Shown here: piece by piece, positions 17,305-29,385 of the stretch | Layout of the letters: each line of letters starts with the position of its first letter | Position numbering within the stretch: the first letter of the stretch is position 1 | Source of the DNA: an uncultured Bacteroidota bacterium | GTDB lineage: Bacteria; Bacteroidota; Bacteroidia; Flavobacteriales; Flavobacteriaceae | NCBI GenBank assembly: GCA_902523665.1 | Contig: CABZAD010000005.1 | Location: 1 to 64,000, forward strand | Reading direction: 5' to 3' | Length of the DNA stretch: 64,000 nucleotides | Notes under the pieces: model-generated | Databases searched by the model: none | Told to the model about the DNA's origin: nothing | What the model saw: only the letters and a program-made list of their open reading frames with translations | Made by a program: the position numbers and the translations under genes

Positions 17305-19431
17305 ATGTTTTTAAGAATTTTCGGCTTTTTAATATCAGGAATTGTTTCCATGGTAATTTACTATGAGGTTTCAAATACTAAATTCTCAAGTGATGAACCA
17401 AACAAAGATAAACTACTAGTTGACTTAGTATCCTATGTGCTAGAAAAATTACATTATGATCCCAAAATAATTAATGATGATTTTTCAATAAATGTTTATG
17501 AAGACTTTATTAATGCTGTTGATTCACAAAAAAGATTCTTACATAAATCAGATATTGAATCATTTTCGCAGTATAGACTTTCTATTGATGACCAAATCAA
17601 ATCATCTGATATTGCTTTTTTTAACTTAGTTTATGAAACTTTAAAAACCAGAATAAATGAAGTTGAAAATTTTTATGAGGAAGTTTTATTTACTCCCTTT
17701 AATTTTGATGTAAGCGAGGAAATTAATCTTGATTATGAGAATCTGGAATATGCTGATGGTGTTGATGAACTCAAAAAACTTTGGAGAAAGAGACTGAAAT
17801 TATCAGCCTTAGATGGATTTGCTTCAAAAAAAGAAATTAATATTGAAGATGAAAAAATAAAATCTGATTCAGAAATTGAGGAAGAATCAAGAAAATCTAT
17901 AAATGATAACTTAATAGATTTCTTCCAGTTCAATAGTGAACTCGAGAGAAAAGATTGGTTCTCTATCTACTTAAACTCAATAGTAACCCAGTATGATCCT
18001 CATACCACCTATTTTGCACCTGAGGCAAAAGAAGTTTTTGATCAAAATATTTCTGGGAAATTTCAAGGTATAGGTGCAAGGCTATTTAAAAGAAACCAAC
18101 AAGTTGAAATCTCTGAAATTATTATAGGTGGTCCTGTATGGAGAGATAATTTACTTAATGTTGGAGATATAATTATTGCAGTCGCCCAGTCCAAAGATGA
18201 AGAACCACAAGAAATATCTCTAATGAAATTAAGCGACGCAACCGACTTAATAAAAGGAGAGAAGGGAACAGATGTATACTTAACTGTAAAAAGGGTTGAT
18301 GGTGGTATTGAGCAAGTCAAAATAACTAGAGATTTAGTTGAACTAGAAGAGACTTATGCAAAATCATCATTGATAAAAGATGATAATAATAAATTTGGAT
18401 TAATAAACCTACCTAGATTCTATGTAGATTTCGATGACTATGGTGAAAGAAATGCTGCAAGTGATCTAAGAAAAGAGATTATTTCTTTGAAGGATAAAGG
18501 AATAGATGGCTTAATTTTGGATCTTAGAAATAATGGTGGTGGTTCTTTGAAAACTGTTGTTGATATTACTGGATTTTTTATAGATAAAGGACCTGTAGTC
18601 CAGGTTAAAAGTATTGGTGGTCGAAAAGAAATTCTTAGAGATAATGACCCTTCGATATTGTGGGATGGACCATTGGTTATTCTTGTTAACGAATTTTCTG
18701 CATCTGCATCAGAAATTTTAGCAGCTGCTTTACAGGATTACAATAGAGCTGTAATACTAGGAAGCAACCAAACTTATGGAAAAGGAACAGTCCAAAATAT
18801 TATTGATTTAAACAATGTTATTTCTGGAAACACTTATGGAGATTTAGGCTCTCTTAAGATTACTACAGACATGTTTTACCGAGTAAATGGTGGATCAACT
18901 CAACTTGAAGGTGTCAAAAGTGATTTAATATTCCCAAACAGGTATAGTTATGTTGATATTGGAGAAAAAGATCTAGACAATCCTCTTAATTGGAATAAAA
19001 TTGATCCTGCTAGATATGATAATTCTTCTAAAATTTTTAATTATTCTAAAGCAATTGAAAAAAGTAAAAAAAGAATTAGTGAAAATGAATACTTTTCTTT
19101 AATTGATCAACATGCTAAATTAGTTAAATCTAGACAAGATGATAAAGTCGTTACATTAGAATATAAATCGTACAAGGAAGATCAAGATAATTTTAAATTT
19201 CAAAATGATAGATTAAAAGTTATTGATGATTTTATTTCTCCATTTGTATTTGATTGGAATGATAGTAATCAAAATTCTGATAGCTTATATAACGATGATA
19301 TGAAAGAGAAAAGAGATAGATGGATTGAGACATTAGAAAAAGATATTTATGTAAATGAAGCTATGAATCTTTTAAAAGATTTAACATTAATTGAGGGAGG
19401 TCAAATTTTATCACAACTAAGTAAAGATTAG
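17305..19431 (+). CDS. prc: Carboxy-terminal processing protease (tail-specific protease, S41)
   Basis: YDPHTTYFAPEAKEVFDQNISGKFQGIGARL, PDZ region, GLILDLRNNGGGSL, VNEFSASASEILAAALQDYNRAVILGSNQTYGKGTVQ. Confidence 0.93.
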   Translation: MFLRIFGFLISGIVSMVIYYEVSNTKFSSDEPNKDKLLVDLVSYVLEKLHYDPKIINDDFSINVYEDFINAVDSQKRFLHKSDIESFSQYRLSIDDQIKSSDIAFFNLVYETLKTRINEVENFYEEVLFTPFNFDVSEEINLDYENLEYADGVDELKKLWRKRLKLSALDGFASKKEINIEDEKIKSDSEIEEESRKSINDNLIDFFQFNSELERKDWFSIYLNSIVTQYDPHTTYFAPEAKEVFDQNISGKFQGIGARLFKRNQQVEISEIIIGGPVWRDNLLNVGDIIIAVAQSKDEEPQEISLMKLSDATDLIKGEKGTDVYLTVKRVDGGIEQVKITRDLVELEETYAKSSLIKDDNNKFGLINLPRFYVDFDDYGERNAASDLRKEIISLKDKGIDGLILDLRNNGGGSLKTVVDITGFFIDKGPVVQVKSIGGRKEILRDNDPSILWDGPLVILVNEFSASASEILAAALQDYNRAVILGSNQTYGKGTVQNIIDLNNVISGNTYGDLGSLKITTDMFYRVNGGSTQLEGVKSDLIFPNRYSYVDIGEKDLDNPLNWNKIDPARYDNSSKIFNYSKAIEKSKKRISENEYFSLIDQHAKLVKSRQDDKVVTLEYKSYKEDQDNFKFQNDRLKVIDDFISPFVFDWNDSNQNSDSLYNDDMKEKRDRWIETLEKDIYVNEAMNLLKDLTLIEGGQILSQLSKD

Positions 19432-20681
19432 TCTTCTTTTAATCTACTTGAGTCAAAATTTAAGTATACAAAAAACATAATACTAAAAGCTAATAGGCTA
19501 GATCCTCCATAACTAATATACGGAAGAGGAATACCGATAGAGGGAACCAAACCTATTGACATTCCAATATTTATAAAAAAGTGAATAAAAAGGAGACTTG
19601 AAAAACTATAGCAATAAATTCTTCTAAAATGATTTACTTGTTTCTCTGCTCTAGATGTAATCCGAGTAATTAATAATGAAAATAATATTATTGTAGTAAA
19701 AGTTCCAATAAATCCCCATTCCTCACCTATAGTGCTAAAAATATAATCAGTATGTTGTCTAGGAACAAAATCACCTTTTGTTTGAGTACCTTCTAAAAAA
19801 CCAGTTCCAAATAAACCTCCATTGCTTATTGCTATTTTTGATTGATTTATATTATAACCAATTCCTTTATTATCAAATTCTTTTCCCAGAATTAAATTAA
19901 TTCTATCTCTGTGTCTTTGCTCGAGTATATTCTCAAATAAATAGTTAGTAGAGAAGGATATACTAATTAAGAATATAAGTGAAATAAAAGATTTAATAAA
20001 ATTTAACCTTATTCTATTTCTTCTTCTATATATAATTATCAAAAGAAATATCACAGAGAGTATTGTACTAGATATAAAAAAGTTAAAGATTAGCGTAAGA
20101 ATTAGGATTAATAAAATTAATACTCCAAAATAGAAAAACCTTAAGTCTAAACCTTCTCGCAAAATAGGGAAAATAAATGCTAAAAAAACTATTGATGAAC
20201 CTGGATCAGGTTGAAGAGTAATGAGCAAAATAGGAACAAATATAATAGTTCCGACAAGAATAATATCCCTAAACTTATTAAGGTCTGTCTGAATAATACT
20301 TAAAAATTTTGCTAAAAATAGTGCAGTACACAATTTAGCAAATTCAGAAGGTTGAAAGCTTATAGGACCTAATATGTACCAGGATTTTGCTCCACCTCTT
20401 TCAACACCAAAAAAGAAAAGACTTATCAATAAGATTAAAGATAAAAAGTAAACTATTGAAGCTATATTATCAAAAAACTTAGACTTAGTAAATATTATAA
20501 TTAGTGCGGCAATTAAGCTTATAGCTAGAAAAATTAATTGTTTCCCTACAAGTGTTGTATAATCAAAAATGGAGGTAAATAACTCAGTGTAACTTGAAGA
20601 ATAAACATTTATAATTCCGAATGTAACAAGAATGGCATAAGTAGTTAGTGATATCAAATCATATTTTAATATTCTATTCAT
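19428..20681 (-). CDS. rodA: Rod shape-determining protein RodA (SEDS)
   Basis: GAKSWYILGPISFQPSEFAKL, LITLQPDPGSSIVFLAF, FVPRQHTDYIFSTIGEEWGFIG, GIPLPYISYGGSSLL. Confidence 0.95.
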   Translation of the reverse strand: MNRILKYDLISLTTYAILVTFGIINVYSSSYTELFTSIFDYTTLVGKQLIFLAISLIAALIIIFTKSKFFDNIASIVYFLSLILLISLFFFGVERGGAKSWYILGPISFQPSEFAKLCTALFLAKFLSIIQTDLNKFRDIILVGTIIFVPILLITLQPDPGSSIVFLAFIFPILREGLDLRFFYFGVLILLILILTLIFNFFISSTILSVIFLLIIIYRRRNRIRLNFIKSFISLIFLISISFSTNYLFENILEQRHRDRINLILGKEFDNKGIGYNINQSKIAISNGGLFGTGFLEGTQTKGDFVPRQHTDYIFSTIGEEWGFIGTFTTIILFSLLITRITSRAEKQVNHFRRIYCYSFSSLLFIHFFINIGMSIGLVPSIGIPLPYISYGGSSLLAFSIMFFVYLNFDSSRLKED

Positions 20682-22527
20682 TTATGCTAAAGTTTTCAAA
20701 CTTATAAGGCTTTTCATATTCATCAATAAGACTTCCATTTACCATTCTATTTTCAAGCCATTTTCTACCGACATCCTCTTTTAAATATTTCTCAATAATT
20801 AAGCTAGCAATTGGTGCAGCCCACCTACTTCCCCAGTAACCATTTTCAATGAATACAGAAACAGCAATCTTTGGATCGTCAGCAGGAGCAAAAGCTATAA
20901 ATGTTGAGTGATCAGTTAACTGTTTCTTTTCATTTTCAATCAAAATAAAATTTTCAACAGTACCTGTTTTGCCAGCAACACTAATTCCATTAATCTTAGC
21001 AATTCTTGCAGTGCCTCTATCAACTACATCTACCATTCCATCAATTACAATTTCGAAGTTTTCCTTATCAATAGTAGTATAATTTTTTTCTCTATTATTA
21101 ATTAATTTGTTGTTAATACTTTTTACGAAATGAGGCTTAATATAAAAACCACGATTAGCAATTGCAGTTGCAAAGTTTGCCATTTGAATGGGAGTAGTTA
21201 GAATCTCCCCTTGGCCAATAGAATTTGAAATTATTGTTGAAGATCCCCATCTATTTGTGCCATAAAATCGATTATAATAATCTGATTCTGGAATAAATCC
21301 TTTTTTCCCTATAGACAAATCATAACCTAAGTAATTACCAAGACCAAAACTTTTCATATGAGTAGCCCAGTTATCTAGTCCCTCACTTGATGTTACATAT
21401 TTATCTATGATGCCTCTATATGTTCTAGCAAAATAAGTATTACAAGAGTTATATATTCCTTTTTTTAAATTACTTATGGTTCCAAATGGATTGTGACATC
21501 CCATAAAAGCATTTCTTGAATAATAATGTCCTGCATTACATTTGAAAGTTGTATTTTCATTAATTACTCCTTCTTGTAGACCAATTAAGGCATTTAGTAT
21601 TTTTATCGGAGAGCCAGGTGAGTACTGAGCTTGAAGTGATCTATCAAATAATGGTTTATTAATTGAATCATTTAAAAGTTTATTATAATTTTCAGTTCGG
21701 TCTTGCCCAACAAATTGCTCTGATTTATATGTAGGAGAGCTAACTAAAGTAAGAATTTCACCAGTTGATGGTTCAATTGCAACAACGCCACCTCTTTTGT
21801 TTTGAAGAAGACTCTCAGCATATTCTTGAAGAGCTATATCTATTGTAAGAGTAATATTTTTTGCTTTTGAAGGCGTTACATCACTTAATGAGTTATTAAA
21901 TGGCCCAATAACTCTATTAAATCTGTCTTTTTGAAAATACTTTTTACCCTTAATACCTTTCAATTCATCTTCATAATATTTTTCTATTCCTTGTTTTCCT
22001 ATCATCTCACCTTTTTCATAATAAGAGTTATTTTTGATATCATTTTTGTCAACTTCTCCAGTGTACCCAATTACATTGCTTGCAAATGGTTTAATGTAAT
22101 CTCTTACAGAATTTTTCCTCAAATAAAACCCCTCAAATAGCCATATTTTTTCTTGAAGAAATGCATTTGTCTCTTTTGATATTTGGGATTTAATAACTGA
22201 TGGAAGTTTTTTTGAATATTTAATGGAACTATTTATCTCTTTTTTTAACTCATCTGGATTCATATCAATTAACCTAGCAAAAGAAATTGTGTCAAATTCA
22301 GTGGTGTTATCCGGAACTATTATTAATTCGTATGAAGGCTGATTGGCTACAAGAAGATTCCCATTTCTGTCATAAATTAAGCCTCTTTCAGGATAAACAG
22401 ACAGTTCCTGTACTGCAAAATCTGAATTAAAATAAGAATCATTTGACAACTGAAGTGAAGCTAGTCTCATAATAAATATTACTGAAACACTTATTGTTAA
22501 CCATATTAGTATATATTTTTTTAACAT
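20674..22527 (-). CDS. mrdA: Penicillin-binding protein 2
   Basis: ERGLIYDRNGNLLVANQPSYEL, QYSPGSPIKILNALIG (SxxK), SNSIGQGEILTTPIQMANFATAIANRG, AGKTGT. Confidence 0.95.
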   Translation of the reverse strand: MLKKYILIWLTISVSVIFIMRLASLQLSNDSYFNSDFAVQELSVYPERGLIYDRNGNLLVANQPSYELIIVPDNTTEFDTISFARLIDMNPDELKKEINSSIKYSKKLPSVIKSQISKETNAFLQEKIWLFEGFYLRKNSVRDYIKPFASNVIGYTGEVDKNDIKNNSYYEKGEMIGKQGIEKYYEDELKGIKGKKYFQKDRFNRVIGPFNNSLSDVTPSKAKNITLTIDIALQEYAESLLQNKRGGVVAIEPSTGEILTLVSSPTYKSEQFVGQDRTENYNKLLNDSINKPLFDRSLQAQYSPGSPIKILNALIGLQEGVINENTTFKCNAGHYYSRNAFMGCHNPFGTISNLKKGIYNSCNTYFARTYRGIIDKYVTSSEGLDNWATHMKSFGLGNYLGYDLSIGKKGFIPESDYYNRFYGTNRWGSSTIISNSIGQGEILTTPIQMANFATAIANRGFYIKPHFVKSINNKLINNREKNYTTIDKENFEIVIDGMVDVVDRGTARIAKINGISVAGKTGTVENFILIENEKKQLTDHSTFIAFAPADDPKIAVSVFIENGYWGSRWAAPIASLIIEKYLKEDVGRKWLENRMVNGSLIDEYEKPYKFENFSINE

Positions 22528-23027
22528 TAATTATTAGATATTAATCTTGAAATAATCCAAACAATTATAAAGGTAGCAATTGAATTAATAAAAGCATATA
22601 AAAAGATTGTGCTTAAAAGATTAATATTAAAAAATATTAACGAGTAGTAAAGAATAGAATGAATTGCAATTAGTGATGAAAAGAATGAAATCCTGCTAAA
22701 TAAAGGTGTGCCTTTAATCATAGCTGAAGGTAAATTAGCATTAACTCCAAATGAACTTTTTTCGATCCTACCTCTTAAATAACATATTGTTATTGTTGAA
22801 AAAGTATGACTGCCATATGTTTGCATCGAAAGATCAATAATTAAACCGATTAAGAATCCTAGTATTAATAAAACAGTTTTATCATATGTTGTTTTGTAAT
22901 GAACGAAAATAATCAGATAAATAAAAGGTGTAATGAAACCAAATAACTTAAATTGATTAAAGATTAATAACTGTAATGCTATAATTGTAGTGTAAAATAA
23001 AATATTTTTAAGTAATTCTCTATTCAT
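22527..23027 (-). CDS. mreD: Rod shape-determining protein MreD
   Basis: Small multi-TM protein between mrdA and mreC; LIIDLSMQTYGSHTFSTITICYLRG. Confidence 0.88.
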   Translation of the reverse strand: MNRELLKNILFYTTIIALQLLIFNQFKLFGFITPFIYLIIFVHYKTTYDKTVLLILGFLIGLIIDLSMQTYGSHTFSTITICYLRGRIEKSSFGVNANLPSAMIKGTPLFSRISFFSSLIAIHSILYYSLIFFNINLLSTIFLYAFINSIATFIIVWIISRLISNN

Positions 23028-23811
23028 TTAGTAAACTTTGAATTTCATTGTTATCAGTCCTGTTTAAAATGTATAAGTTTGATAGAGAAGAAAAATCGTT
23101 AAAAATCTCAACATCAATTTCATAATATCCTTCTAGAGAGCTGTTATCATAATTGACAATTTTACCGATTGGAACACCTTTTGGGAAATAAAAAGACATT
23201 CCTCCAGTCACAACTGTATCTCCAACTTTGATAGTACTGCTAAGTGGTATATCATTTAATTTTAAAATTTTTGCATTTAAACCATCCCATGTCACTGAAC
23301 CAATAGTAGAAGAATTTTTAAGTATTGCATTTAATCTTAAATCTGTATTTAATAATGAGATTATTGAAGCGTAATTGTTTGTAACATTTTTCACAATTCC
23401 AACCACACCTTTTGAAGAGATTACACCCGTCTCTAAGTTTATGCTATCTAATTTACCCTTATCAATTATGATTATGTTTTTAATCTTATTAATTGAGTTC
23501 ACAATTACTTTTGCACTATTTATAGAATTTAATTTGTCTTCATTAATTTTTGTGTACTTATGGTTTAGCTCCATCTTTTTTAGTTGAAGATTTTCACTAA
23601 TAAGTTTTTCATTTTCCTTTTTAAGATTAAAATATGAAGTGATAGATGAAGAAAATTTTGATGAAGTCGCAGATAAATATGTAGAAATTTTTCCAAGCTC
23701 ATTGAAATGTAATGTGCTGTTGTTATATAAGAAAGTGAATGTTATGAATGATAGAATTAAATAAATAATTAAGTTCCTATTCTTAACTATGGAATTAATT
23801 ATAGATCGCAT
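23020..23811 (-). CDS. mreC: Rod shape-determining protein MreC
   Basis: N-terminal TM, coiled coil, GVISSKGVVGIVKNVTNNYASIISLLN, VGDTVVTGGMSFYFPKGVPIGKI. Confidence 0.92.
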   Translation of the reverse strand: MRSIINSIVKNRNLIIYLILSFITFTFLYNNSTLHFNELGKISTYLSATSSKFSSSITSYFNLKKENEKLISENLQLKKMELNHKYTKINEDKLNSINSAKVIVNSINKIKNIIIIDKGKLDSINLETGVISSKGVVGIVKNVTNNYASIISLLNTDLRLNAILKNSSTIGSVTWDGLNAKILKLNDIPLSSTIKVGDTVVTGGMSFYFPKGVPIGKIVNYDNSSLEGYYEIDVEIFNDFSSLSNLYILNRTDNNEIQSLLNE

Positions 23812-23819
23812 TAAACTAT

Positions 23820-24839
23820 TTACTTGATTAGGACTGACTTAAATTTGTCAATATTTTTAAGAGCTATTCCTGTCCCCCTAACAACTGCTTGTAAGGGGTC
23901 TTCAGCAATGTAAACTGGAAGGTCAGTTTTTTTTGATAATCTTTCATCAAGACCTCTAAGCAAAGCACCTCCACCGGCTAAATAGATTCCAGTATTATAA
24001 ATATCTGCCGCAAGTTCAGGAGGCGTCTGAGATAATGTTTCCATAATAGAGTCTTCAATCCTTATGACAGACTTATCAATAGCCTTTGCTACTTCAATAT
24101 GCGAAATAATCTTTTCTTTTGGTTTGCCTGATAACAAATCTCTACCCTGAACATGCATATCTTCAGGCGGCTCGTCTAAGCTTTCAGTAACAGAACCCAC
24201 TTCAATTTTAATTTTTTCAGCAGTTCTATCACCAACATATAAGTTATGTTTAGTTCTCATGTAATAGACAATATCATTGGTAAGTACATCACCTGCAACT
24301 TTTAAAGACTTCTCACATACAATTCCTGATAATGCAATAACAGCAATCTCAGTAGTCCCTCCACCAATATCGACAACCATATTACCTTTAGGTTTAACAA
24401 TATCTATACCAATTCCAATAGCTGCCGCCATTGGTTCATGTATCAAGTATACTTCTTTACCATTTACTCTTTCTGCAGATTCTTTTACAGCTCTCATCTC
24501 AACTTCAGTTATACCTGATGGTATACATATTACCATGGTTAATGAGGGAGAAAACCACCTTTTTTTTAAAGTAGGAATACTTTTAATTAACTCACTTATC
24601 ATTTTTTCTGAAGCCTCAAAATCAGCAATCACTCCGTCCTTCAAAGGTCTAATTGTTTTTATATTTTCATGAGTCTTACCCTGCATAAATTTTGCCTCTT
24701 CACCAATTGCGATAATTTTTTTTGTTGATCGATCCATTGCAACAATAGATGGACTATTGATGACAACCTTATCATTATGAATAATTAGTGTATTTGCTGT
24801 ACCAAGGTCAATCGCTATTTCTTCCGTAAAAAATCCCAT
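23820..24839 (-). CDS. mreB: Rod shape-determining protein MreB
   Basis: MGFFTEEIAIDLGTANTLI; GNMVVDIGGGTTEIAVIALSG; LAGGGALLRGLDERL. Start moved to MGFF (24839): the track ATG at 24851 sits inside a TACCTTTG -7-like element. Confidence 0.95.
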   Translation of the reverse strand: MGFFTEEIAIDLGTANTLIIHNDKVVINSPSIVAMDRSTKKIIAIGEEAKFMQGKTHENIKTIRPLKDGVIADFEASEKMISELIKSIPTLKKRWFSPSLTMVICIPSGITEVEMRAVKESAERVNGKEVYLIHEPMAAAIGIGIDIVKPKGNMVVDIGGGTTEIAVIALSGIVCEKSLKVAGDVLTNDIVYYMRTKHNLYVGDRTAEKIKIEVGSVTESLDEPPEDMHVQGRDLLSGKPKEKIISHIEVAKAIDKSVIRIEDSIMETLSQTPPELAADIYNTGIYLAGGGALLRGLDERLSKKTDLPVYIAEDPLQAVVRGTGIALKNIDKFKSVLIK

Positions 24840-24848
24840 AATAATTTG

Positions 24849-24856
24849 CAAAGGTA
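24849..24856 (-). promoter_or_regulatory. Candidate Bacteroidetes -7 element (TACCTTTG) for mreB
   Basis: Exact match to TAnnTTTG, 9 nt upstream of the MGFF start. Confidence 0.45.
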
Positions 24857-24872
24857 GTTAAATAATGATAAT

Positions 24873-26360
24873 CTAATGTTTAAAATGCCTTATTCCTGAA
24901 AACATCATTGACATTTTATTTTGATTGCAAAATTCTATTGAATCTGTATCTCTTACAGATCCTCCTGGCTGAATAATAGATTTAATACCATTTTTAAATG
25001 AAATTTCAACACAATCAGAAAATGGAAAAAATGCATCACTAGCTAAACTTGCTCCATTTAGATCAAATCCAAATTTCTTTGATTTGTATATTGCTTGCTT
25101 TAATGCATCAATTCTTGAAACTTGTCCCATACCAGATCCAATTAATTGTTGATTTTTAGTGATAATAATACAATTGGATTTTGTATGCTTGGCAATAATT
25201 GATGCAAGTACTAAATCATCAGAATTATTTTTGTCTGGAGATATATTGGTTACAACTTTAAATTCATCAAAAGTTTCAGTCTTATAATCAAAATCTTGCT
25301 CTAGCTCACCATTAAGGCAAGTTCGTTTTTGAATACCTACTTTTGGGATTTTCTTTAATTTAATTAAAATCCTATTTTTTTTTGATTTTAATACTTTCAA
25401 CGCTCCATTTTCAAAATCAGGAGCAATTAATATCTCAAAGAATAATTCATTAATTTGATTTGCAGTATTTTCATCAACAATTTTATTTGTTGTGAGAATG
25501 CCACCATAAGCTGATATGTTGTCGCTAGCTAGGGAATCATTATATGCTTCAGTTAAATTGTCCCTAATAGCAACTCCACATGGATTGTTATGTTTATGTA
25601 TAAGAAAAATTGATTTATCTGATACTAAATCTCTTAATAAATTAATTGACGAATCAATGTCGAGTAGGTTATTATATGAAATCTCTTTACCATTGATTTG
25701 CTCTAGACATTCTTTAAAATTACCTATAAATCTAGCTTTTTGATGAGGATTCTCTCCATATCTTAATTGTATTGAAGTATTACTTTCATTTAAATATGAA
25801 AATATTTCTGAGTCATAATTTGAGCTTTTATTAAATGCCTCAACTGCGAGTTTTTTTCTGAAAGAAATATCAGTTGAACAATTATTATTTAAGACTTCTG
25901 CTAAGCCTTCATATTGAGATGAGCAACTTATACATACTGTATTTTTATAATTTTTTGCAGCTGCTCTTATTAGTGATACCCCGCCAATATCAATTTTTTC
26001 AATTATTTCATTATGGTTATTAGAGTTTTTTACTGTTTCTTCAAATGGGTACAAGTCTACAATCACCAGATCAATATCTGGGATATCATATTTTTTAGAA
26101 TCCTCAATATCTGAGGTAGAATTTGTCTTTAATATACCTCCAAAAACTTTAGGATGAAGAGTCTTTACCCTTCCATTAAGTATAGATGGATAAGAAGTTA
26201 GATCTTCTACTTTTTCTAATTTAATACCAAGTTTTGAAATAAAATCATAAGTCCCACCAGTTGAATAAATTTTTATATTGTTGTTGGAAAGCAAATAGCA
26301 AATGTTTTCAAGTTTATCTTTATTAAAAACTGAAATTAATGCAGATTCTATTTTCTTCAT
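24873..26360 (-). CDS. purH: Bifunctional AICAR formyltransferase / IMP cyclohydrolase
   Basis: YSTGGTYDFISKLGI, NGRVKTLHPKVFGGIL, DLVIVDLYPFEETV, LRYGENPHQKARF, KHNNPCGVAI, SDAFFPFSDCVEI. Confidence 0.95.
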   Translation of the reverse strand: MKKIESALISVFNKDKLENICYLLSNNNIKIYSTGGTYDFISKLGIKLEKVEDLTSYPSILNGRVKTLHPKVFGGILKTNSTSDIEDSKKYDIPDIDLVIVDLYPFEETVKNSNNHNEIIEKIDIGGVSLIRAAAKNYKNTVCISCSSQYEGLAEVLNNNCSTDISFRKKLAVEAFNKSSNYDSEIFSYLNESNTSIQLRYGENPHQKARFIGNFKECLEQINGKEISYNNLLDIDSSINLLRDLVSDKSIFLIHKHNNPCGVAIRDNLTEAYNDSLASDNISAYGGILTTNKIVDENTANQINELFFEILIAPDFENGALKVLKSKKNRILIKLKKIPKVGIQKRTCLNGELEQDFDYKTETFDEFKVVTNISPDKNNSDDLVLASIIAKHTKSNCIIITKNQQLIGSGMGQVSRIDALKQAIYKSKKFGFDLNGASLASDAFFPFSDCVEISFKNGIKSIIQPGGSVRDTDSIEFCNQNKMSMMFSGIRHFKH

Positions 26361-26380
26361 ACCCTAAAATCTAATTTACA

Positions 26381-26412
26381 AAAAAACCTGCTCAAAGGCA
26401 GGTTTTTTTTAT
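26381..26412 (-). terminator. Rho-independent terminator after groEL
   Basis: aaaaaacctgc-tcaaag-gcaggttttttt strong stem with T tract. Confidence 0.8.
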
Positions 26413-26423
26413 AGTTTAGAGGG

Positions 26424-28073
<1,650 letters not shown>

Positions 28074-28352
28074 TTATACAATTGCAAGAATATCATTCTC
28101 TTTCATAATTAAGTAATCAACACCATTATGGTGCAGCTCAGTACCTGCGTATTTTCCGTAAAGGACAACATCACCTGCCTTTAAAGTTACAGGGTTTTCT
28201 TTTGTACCTGGCCCTACAGCTACGATTTTACCTCTTTGTGGCTTTTCTTTAGCTGAGTCAGGTATTATTATACCAGAAGATGTTTTAGTCTCCGCCTCTG
28301 AAGGTTCTACTAAAACCCTATCTGCTAATGGTTTAATACTTATTTTACTCAT
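28074..28352 (-). CDS. groES: Co-chaperonin GroES
   Basis: [44 protein letters not shown]. Confidence 0.98.
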   Translation of the reverse strand: MSKISIKPLADRVLVEPSEAETKTSSGIIIPDSAKEKPQRGKIVAVGPGTKENPVTLKAGDVVLYGKYAGTELHHNGVDYLIMKENDILAIV

Positions 28353-28380
28353 TTTTTATTTTATTTTATTTTAATTTTTC

Positions 28381-28413
28381 ATAAACTATGCCAATCTTCC
28401 AATTTGTGTCAAA
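28381..28413 (-). promoter_or_regulatory. Candidate groES promoter region
   Basis: Minus-strand TTTGACACAAATTGGAAGATTGGCATAGTTTAT: TTTG and TAnnTT-like boxes separated by 21 bp, upstream of groES. Confidence 0.35.
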
Positions 28414-28441
28414 GAAGCTCAATATATGACATCATGACATT

Positions 28442-28783
28442 TTATTGATCTAGATCAGAAGGAATTTCTGGAATAGTTTGCTCAGGAATTTCTGGAATAG
28501 TTTGCTCAGGAATTGATTCATCCAAAAGTATAGAATCTGAATTTTCAGTGTCATTCATTAAAGTTACATTAGAAATCAATATTAGAGTTAACAAAATAGC
28601 TGCAAGTACCCAAGTACTTCTATCAAGAAAATCTGTAGTACTTTTTACACCACCAATTTGTTGCTGTCCACCACCAAATGTTGATGATAATCCACCTCCT
28701 TTAGGATTTTGAACCATAACGACTAGTACAAGAAGAATACAGACAAAGATTATAAGCGATACTAATATCCAAAAAGTTCCCAT
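28442..28783 (-). CDS. secG: Preprotein translocase subunit SecG
   Basis: VMVQNPKGGGLSSTFGGGQQQIGGVKSTTDFLDRSTWVLAAILL; repetitive acidic C-terminal tail. Confidence 0.92.
   Translation of the reverse strand: MGTFWILVSLIIFVCILLVLVVMVQNPKGGGLSSTFGGGQQQIGGVKSTTDFLDRSTWVLAAILLTLILISNVTLMNDTENSDSILLDESIPEQTIPEIPEQTIPEIPSDLDQ
28461..28508. repeat. 24-bp tandem repeat (2 perfect copies plus a partial third) in secG 3' end
   Basis: ggaatttctggaatagtttgctca x2 then ggaatt; encodes repeated PEQTIPEI. Confidence 0.9.
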
Positions 28784-28785
28784 AA

Positions 28786-29385
28786 TTATTCTTTAGTTTC
28801 TAATTTTTTTATATAAATTATTTGGTTTGCAAAGAAACTACTTTTTTTTGGATATTTCAAGCTTAAAATTTCATAAGCCTTAATAGCTTTGCTAAACTTT
28901 TTTTGATTAACATAAATCTTTGCAAGGGTTTCTGTAATTAGTTCATCCCTTATTTTTGTTTCAATTTTTAAATTGGAATCTGATTTTTGATCTTGTAAAA
29001 ATTCAATTTTAGGTGAATTTTTAATAAACTTATCAATTAAATCAAACTTCTTTTCAAATTCTGGTGAATCATCGCTTATAATATCAAACCAATCAAGGAA
29101 AGAATTTTTTTCAGCTTTTGAGTTAGAAATAATATTAACCTTTTCAAGACTAAAAAGCCAATCTCTTAAAACTTTTCTGTTACTTGTAAGCAATGCAGTT
29201 TTAGGAAGCAACTCCTTATAAGCCTCCTTTTCCTGAACTTTTAAACTTTTGAGATAATGTGCAGATGCAGACTGAAAATATGGATAAGAATTTAAAATTC
29301 TCTTAAGATTATTAGCCTGTCTTTCATCTTTTGGATTATAATTTCTAATTATGTTAGAATATGAATTTTTTGAGTTATCTACCAT
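28786..29385 (-). CDS. Hypothetical TPR-like protein
   Basis: KIYVNQKKFSKAIKAYEILSLKYPKKSSFFANQI at C-terminus; conserved position between secG and lptE in Bacteroidetes. Confidence 0.7.
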   Translation of the reverse strand: MVDNSKNSYSNIIRNYNPKDERQANNLKRILNSYPYFQSASAHYLKSLKVQEKEAYKELLPKTALLTSNRKVLRDWLFSLEKVNIISNSKAEKNSFLDWFDIISDDSPEFEKKFDLIDKFIKNSPKIEFLQDQKSDSNLKIETKIRDELITETLAKIYVNQKKFSKAIKAYEILSLKYPKKSSFFANQIIYIKKLETKE

